A DNA stretch of 64,000 nt, from the NCBI RefSeq assembly GCF_000315445.1, contig NZ_JH992958.1:421092-485091 (forward strand), given 5' to 3'. A program made the position numbers and the translations under genes. This stretch comes from Alloiococcus otitis ATCC 51267 (GTDB lineage Bacteria; Bacillota; Bacilli; Lactobacillales; Carnobacteriaceae_A). Positions 58,902 to 64,000 of this stretch are shown piece by piece. The stretch's first letter is position 1, and every line of letters begins with the position of its first letter. The notes under the pieces were generated by a model. The model saw only the letters and a list, made by a program, of their open reading frames with translations, did no database searches and had not been told where the DNA came from.

Positions 58902-60485
58902 ATGAAGAAGATTTTTACCATTGCTTTATCGATCTTTTTAAGTTGTTTACTAATAGCCTGTCAGCCTTCAGGAAACTCTTTAGATAATTATGTTGATAAA
59001 GAAGTCAATGAACAAGAAAATAAATCAAGTAATCTTCATTACGGCATTTCAACTTCAGAAAAATTAGCTACTGAATTAGGAGAGTGGGTCTTAGAAAATG
59101 GGGGTACTGCTGCTGATGTCCTAGTTGCCAGCTCATTCATGCTAAATGTAACTGAAAGCTTTGGATCAGGAATTGGTGGGTCTGGTGGGGCCTTGGTTTA
59201 TGATCCAGATACAGAGGATTATATTTTTTATGATTATATGGCCCAGGCTGGTAGCCAAGATAACCAAATTGGTATTCCAGGTCAGTTGGATGGTCTTTGG
59301 CAAATTCACCAAGATCACGGCAAACTCCCATGGGAAGATTTGATTGAACCAGCAATTACTGTTGCGGAAGAAGGTTTTACTATCGGTCCCAAGCTTTCTT
59401 ATAAGATAGCAACATTAGGTGGTCAAGTTGAACAATTTGAAAATTTTATTGATGGGGAAGGTCAACCCTTAGCAACTGGAGATCGTCTTATACAAAGTGA
59501 CTTAGCCGAGTCATTCAGAGAAATACAAGCTAATGGTATTACCCCTTTTTATGAAGGAGAGTTGGGTAGGCAAGTGGCTGAAGCAGTTGGTCTAAATTTT
59601 GAAGAATTCGAAGATTACCAAACACGGGAAATGGATCCTATTATCCTAGAACTTGGTGACCATCGACTGATTGGTGCTCCTGCCCCCTTTGGCTCCCAAA
59701 TGACTTTGCAGATGTACCGAGATATGATTGACCAAGGTATTAGACCATTAGAAGAAAGGCCAAACCAGTTTTTAGATATTTACCAAAGGGCATATGTAGA
59801 TGCACGCAATGATGGCAGTCAGACTATTGCAGATCCTTCATTTTATGATTTTGACCAAGAGGACTATTTGGCTCAGTCTAAAGTGGTTAGTCGAGAAGAG
59901 AGACCTTCTATAGTCCAATTTGAAGAAGAACCTGGTTCGACCACTCATCTATCAATAGTTGACCAAGAGGGTATGGTTATTTCAGCTACACAAACTTTGT
60001 CTAACTTTTGGGGGAGTCGTGTCCAAGTGGGAGGTTTTTTCCTAAATAACTCAAATCGTAATTTTTCTGATACTGGGATAAATTCCTATGAGCCTCATAA
60101 ACGGGCAAGGACCACTTCTTCGCCTATCATTGTCGATAAGGATAGTGAAAAGTATGCTATTGGTAGTCCTGGCGGAGGCTATATTCCCCAGGTCTTAGCC
60201 TATATTCTTTTACAGCATGAGCAATTTAATAAGGACTTTGACAATCTACTAACCCAACAAAGATTTTTAGTCAATCGTGATGGCTCTATTATCCTAGATC
60301 AATCAGAAGTTAATCAAGAAGATGAAGTGATAACAGAATTAATTAACGGAAGTGGACGTAATATTATAAGAGAAAGAAAGGCAACATTCTATGGCTTTGG
60401 CAGTATATCAATAGCCGGTTATGATGGTGAAGATTATTTCGCTTATGGAGATGTTTACCGCGAAGGATACTCCTTGTCTAATTAA
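58902..60485 (+). CDS. Gamma-glutamyltransferase, CapD/GGT-like lipoprotein
   Basis: 527 residues from ATG 58902 with GAGGAG; GTG 58899 is the alternative. The signal peptide ends in the lipobox SCLLIAC (Cys near residue 20), so it is a lipoprotein. The GGT fold shows NVTESFGSGIGGSGGALVYD, GQLDGLWQIHQDHGKLPWEDLIEPAI, the autocleavage region GSTTHLSIVDQEGMVISATQT with catalytic Thr near residue 347, and SSPIIVDKDSEKYAIGSPGGGYIPQ. CapD anchors or shortens the polymer; in B. anthracis it links the capsule to murein. Which of these it does here is open. It is last in the operon. Confidence 0.88.
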   Translation: MKKIFTIALSIFLSCLLIACQPSGNSLDNYVDKEVNEQENKSSNLHYGISTSEKLATELGEWVLENGGTAADVLVASSFMLNVTESFGSGIGGSGGALVYDPDTEDYIFYDYMAQAGSQDNQIGIPGQLDGLWQIHQDHGKLPWEDLIEPAITVAEEGFTIGPKLSYKIATLGGQVEQFENFIDGEGQPLATGDRLIQSDLAESFREIQANGITPFYEGELGRQVAEAVGLNFEEFEDYQTREMDPIILELGDHRLIGAPAPFGSQMTLQMYRDMIDQGIRPLEERPNQFLDIYQRAYVDARNDGSQTIADPSFYDFDQEDYLAQSKVVSREERPSIVQFEEEPGSTTHLSIVDQEGMVISATQTLSNFWGSRVQVGGFFLNNSNRNFSDTGINSYEPHKRARTTSSPIIVDKDSEKYAIGSPGGGYIPQVLAYILLQHEQFNKDFDNLLTQQRFLVNRDGSIILDQSEVNQEDEVITELINGSGRNIIRERKATFYGFGSISIAGYDGEDYFAYGDVYREGYSLSN

Positions 60486-60541
60486 CAAGTATCTAAATCC
60501 TTAACTGTTTTGGCTTATGTTTTTAAACATATAGAAAAGCA

Positions 60542-60584
60542 AGACAAAAAGACCCAAGCTAATCGAGCCTGGGTCTTTTTGTCT
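60542..60584. terminator. Bidirectional terminator after the capsule operon
   Basis: AGACAAAAAGACCCA pairs perfectly with TGGGTCTTTTTGTCT (15 bp). It closes the capsule operon and lies about 20 bases after the CBS-domain gene, which ends from the right. Confidence 0.92.
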
Positions 60585-60604
60585 GACTAACTTAGTCTTC
60601 CTGC

Positions 60605-61252
60605 TTAGTCTTCCTGCAAGTCTTCAACGGAGACGATGGAGTAGCCTTTTTTATCTAGGTTACGTTGGATGATGTCCAAGTCTTTTTGTTGAATATTGGG
60701 TTCGAGGGTGAAGATTAGGCGGCGGACCTTGGTGTGGCCTTGTTCGTGCTTGAGGTCAAGGGAGAGGACACTCATAATGGAACAGGTTCGGTTGATGATT
60801 TTGGCAACTTCAGCCAAAGAACCTTTTTCAATCGGCACAGCTACGGTGATGACATAAGAGCCTTGCTCAATACTCCATGATTGTTGTAACATATCAATGA
60901 GCGAGGAGTGGGTCAAGATCCCATAGAAATGGTTATTTTCATCCAAGACAGTGATATAAGGTAAGTCTTTAATCATAAAGAAGACCTTGAAGAAAGAAGA
61001 CTTCAAGTGGATATACTTGGTGGCGTTCTTCAAGAGGTGGGTGACTGGTAGTGACATGTCCCCGCCCCGTGACTTGTGCCGGTAGATGTGCATCTTGTAG
61101 ATGTTGCCCCGGTAGATCTTGCCTGTCTCGTCTAAAATTGGCACACAACGGAAGCCGGTTGCTTCAAGCAAGTCAATAGCTTCTTGTAGGGTGGTGTCTT
61201 CCGAAATCGTTCTGACCTCATCCTTGTGTTTTGATAATTGTTTGATTAACAT
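60605..61252 (-). CDS. cbpA: CBS-ACT domain protein, CbpA-like (cyclic-di-AMP binding candidate)
   Basis: 215 residues. Two CBS motifs (about 10-70 and 75-135, with TLQEAIDLLEATGFRCVPILDETG and FFMIKDLPYITVLDENNHFYGIL) are followed by an ACT-like domain (about 140-215, SYVITVAVPIEKGSLAEVAKII). The 215-residue CBS-ACT layout is that of Listeria CbpA, a cyclic-di-AMP receptor; related proteins in other Bacillota are not all proven binders. CATGTTTTCTCCTCC precedes on the complement (GGAGGAG). A 13-bp tandem repeat spans its stop codon. Confidence 0.8.
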   Translation of the reverse strand: MLIKQLSKHKDEVRTISEDTTLQEAIDLLEATGFRCVPILDETGKIYRGNIYKMHIYRHKSRGGDMSLPVTHLLKNATKYIHLKSSFFKVFFMIKDLPYITVLDENNHFYGILTHSSLIDMLQQSWSIEQGSYVITVAVPIEKGSLAEVAKIINRTCSIMSVLSLDLKHEQGHTKVRRLIFTLEPNIQQKDLDIIQRNLDKKGYSIVSVEDLQED

Positions 61253-61339
61253 GTTTTCTCCTCCTGTAGTGGTTTCAATAGGATTATACCAAAAATGATG
61301 AGAAAATGTTTATTAAATTATAATGAAAGAGGAAAAATA

Positions 61340-62047
61340 ATGCATAAACGCAATGAAATGATGGACCGTCCTGTGATTAACAATGATGTAAGGGAGTTTT
61401 TACGCAAGGGCCAGAAGCAATTGACGGGCCCTTTAAAAGAACTTGAATCTTTTGCCCACCAAAACCGAATCCCAGTGATCCCCCATGAAACAGTTGTTTT
61501 TCTCATTTGGCTCTTTCACCAAGTCCAGCCCAAAGCTGTTTTAGAAGTGGGAACAGCTATAGGCTTCTCGGCAGCCTTGATGGCGGACCAGATGGAAGGA
61601 GGCCATGTCACAACCATTGAACGCAATCCCGATATGTACCAGCGGGCGGAAAAAGTTTTTGCGGATTTAAATTTAGAAGACAAAATCAGCCTGAAAAAAG
61701 GCCAGGCCAAGGAGATTCTTCAAGAACTAGCAAGTGACACTTACGATTTTATTTTTATGGACAGTGCTAAGGCCAAATATTATTCTTTTTTCCCAGATTG
61801 CTTCCGCCTCTTACAAAGGGGCGGCATCATAGCTGTTGATGATGTCTTGCAGGGTGGGACGATTTTACAGGACCAAGAAGAAATCCCCAAACGTGTCCGC
61901 AAGATACACCGGAAGCTAAATGACTTTTTAGACGTGGTATTGGACCATCCTGCCTTGGATGCTAGCATCCTTCCTTTAGGTGACGGGCTTCTATTGATAA
62001 CTAAAAAAGAAGAAGCCGATTTCTCCTTTATGCAAGAAGACGGCTAA
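61340..62047 (+). CDS. O-methyltransferase (YrrM-like, class I SAM)
   Basis: 235 residues from ATG 61340, after GAAAGAGGAAAA; the longer frame from 61295 has no ribosome site. SAM-binding ALLEVGTAIGFSA-type motif I (here VLEVGTAIGFSAALMADQ, near residue 72), then VTTIERNPDMYQRAEKVF, DFIFMDSAKAKYYSFFPDCF and GGIIAVDDVLQGG are typical of small Mg-dependent O-methyltransferases related to catechol and caffeoyl-CoA enzymes. YrrM of Bacillus modifies tRNA wobble uridine as TrmR. That role is a fair guess. It is upstream of the rRNA operon. Confidence 0.85.
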   Translation: MHKRNEMMDRPVINNDVREFLRKGQKQLTGPLKELESFAHQNRIPVIPHETVVFLIWLFHQVQPKAVLEVGTAIGFSAALMADQMEGGHVTTIERNPDMYQRAEKVFADLNLEDKISLKKGQAKEILQELASDTYDFIFMDSAKAKYYSFFPDCFRLLQRGGIIAVDDVLQGGTILQDQEEIPKRVRKIHRKLNDFLDVVLDHPALDASILPLGDGLLLITKKEEADFSFMQEDG

Positions 62048-62101
62048 TCACTTTGCTGGCTTTGTATTTTCGAGCAAAGAAAATAAATATGTAAGATGTC
62101 C

Positions 62102-62130
62102 TTGACTAAAAATGCTTCAATTGCTATACT
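62102..62130 (+). promoter_or_regulatory. rrnP1: rRNA operon promoter P1
   Basis: TTGACT (62102-62107), 17-bp spacer, TATACT (62125-62130). It is the first of two promoters spaced about 95 bp apart, as in other Bacillota rrn operons. Confidence 0.85.
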
Positions 62131-62197
62131 ATTTCTTGTCGTCGCAAAAGGGACAAAATTCAATTGAGAATTACTTAAGATTAATTGAATAAAGTTC

Positions 62198-62226
62198 TTG
62201 ACTCATTTCTGATACCGTGGTATTAT
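62198..62226 (+). promoter_or_regulatory. rrnP2: rRNA operon promoter P2
   Basis: TTGACT (62198-62203), 17-bp spacer, TATTAT (62221-62226). A leader with ATCTTTGAAAACT (near 62262-62275) precedes 16S rRNA. The 62048-62416 stretch holds only these promoters and the leader. Confidence 0.85.
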
Positions 62227-62416
62227 AAATGAGTTGCTATGAAAGACAGTCAAGCGACCTAGATCTTTGAAAACTAAATAAGATAAACACCAAGAAGTGC
62301 AAGGGTCTCAAGCTTTACTTTTTGTAAAGCGAGACAATTCAAGTACTTTTGATAAGTTTTTGAAAACTTATGACAACAATGAACCAAGATAGAACAGGTG
62401 TTAACCTGAACTCTTT

Positions 62417-63971
<1,555 letters not shown>

Positions 63972-64000
63972 ATCCTGCCAAAGGGCAGGGGAACTTGCAC

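Overview
The window is ordinary low-to-mid GC Bacillota chromosome, closest in content to Lactobacillales. Signs of this are strong AGGAGG-type ribosome sites, GTG and TTG starts, an rpoE-pyrG-fba-murA-rpmE2 block, a ddl-murF-cshA-acpS-mazEF block, many sugar PTS genes, and a 16S rRNA gene (about 62417-63967) of Bacillota type. From memory the 16S looks like Aerococcaceae (Facklamia/Abiotrophia relatives), but I could not compare it with a database, so the family is a guess.

Layout. 1-3.1 kb: the 5' part of an F420_ligase-family gene, then a complete ISLre2-family insertion sequence with a 9-bp target duplication, inserted inside a near-palindromic cre-like operator. 3-7.1 kb: an AbgT transporter, a pyridoxal kinase-like gene, a membrane-anchored GDPD and a small unknown gene. 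7.2-9.8 kb: a P1B-4 metal ATPase (PfeT-like) and Ohr behind two PerR-like boxes. 9.8-13.6 kb: the fructose operon fruR-fruK-fruA. 13.7-19 kb: an SDR protein, a DinB-like protein, an osmoprotectant ABC transporter and an odd Arg/Gly-rich membrane protein. 19-23.5 kb: a DtxR/MntR-type regulator divergent from a four-gene Mn/Zn ABC transporter. 23.6-29.4 kb: a UDG-family protein, a LacI regulator, then an alpha-glucosidase / PTS EIICB / EEP-hydrolase operon that ends at a terminator invaded by a class C-type group II intron (29493-31354).

31.3-41.3 kb: a DAO-type flavoenzyme, the metNIQ transporter, a 0.7-kb gene-poor stretch with two possible small-RNA units, a 5-formyl-THF cyclo-ligase, a formate/nitrite channel, a HAD phosphatase, a YwfO-like HD protein and a LipL-like acyltransferase. 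41.5-53.4 kb: a housekeeping block (YwiB-like, RpoE, PyrG with a G-tract attenuator, Fba, MurA, L31, TcyP, Ddl, MurF, CshA, AcpS). 53.5-55.8 kb: mazEF, then an ISL3-family element whose transposase carries an in-frame amber codon. 56-60.5 kb: a four-gene poly-gamma-glutamate capsule operon (pgsA-pgsB-pgsC-capD/ggt) of AT-richer appearance, preceded by a 19-T run. 60.6-64 kb: a CBS-ACT (CbpA-like) protein, an O-methyltransferase, tandem rRNA promoters and 16S rRNA.

Themes. Metal and peroxide homeostasis (PfeT, Ohr, MntR, MntABCD, CbpA-like) and sugar import (fru, alpha-glucoside) are regulated by visible operator-like sites. The envelope is served by MurA, Ddl, MurF and the capsule operon. Three mobile elements sit exactly at regulatory or terminator sequences, which makes the gene boundaries around them the most interesting places to look.
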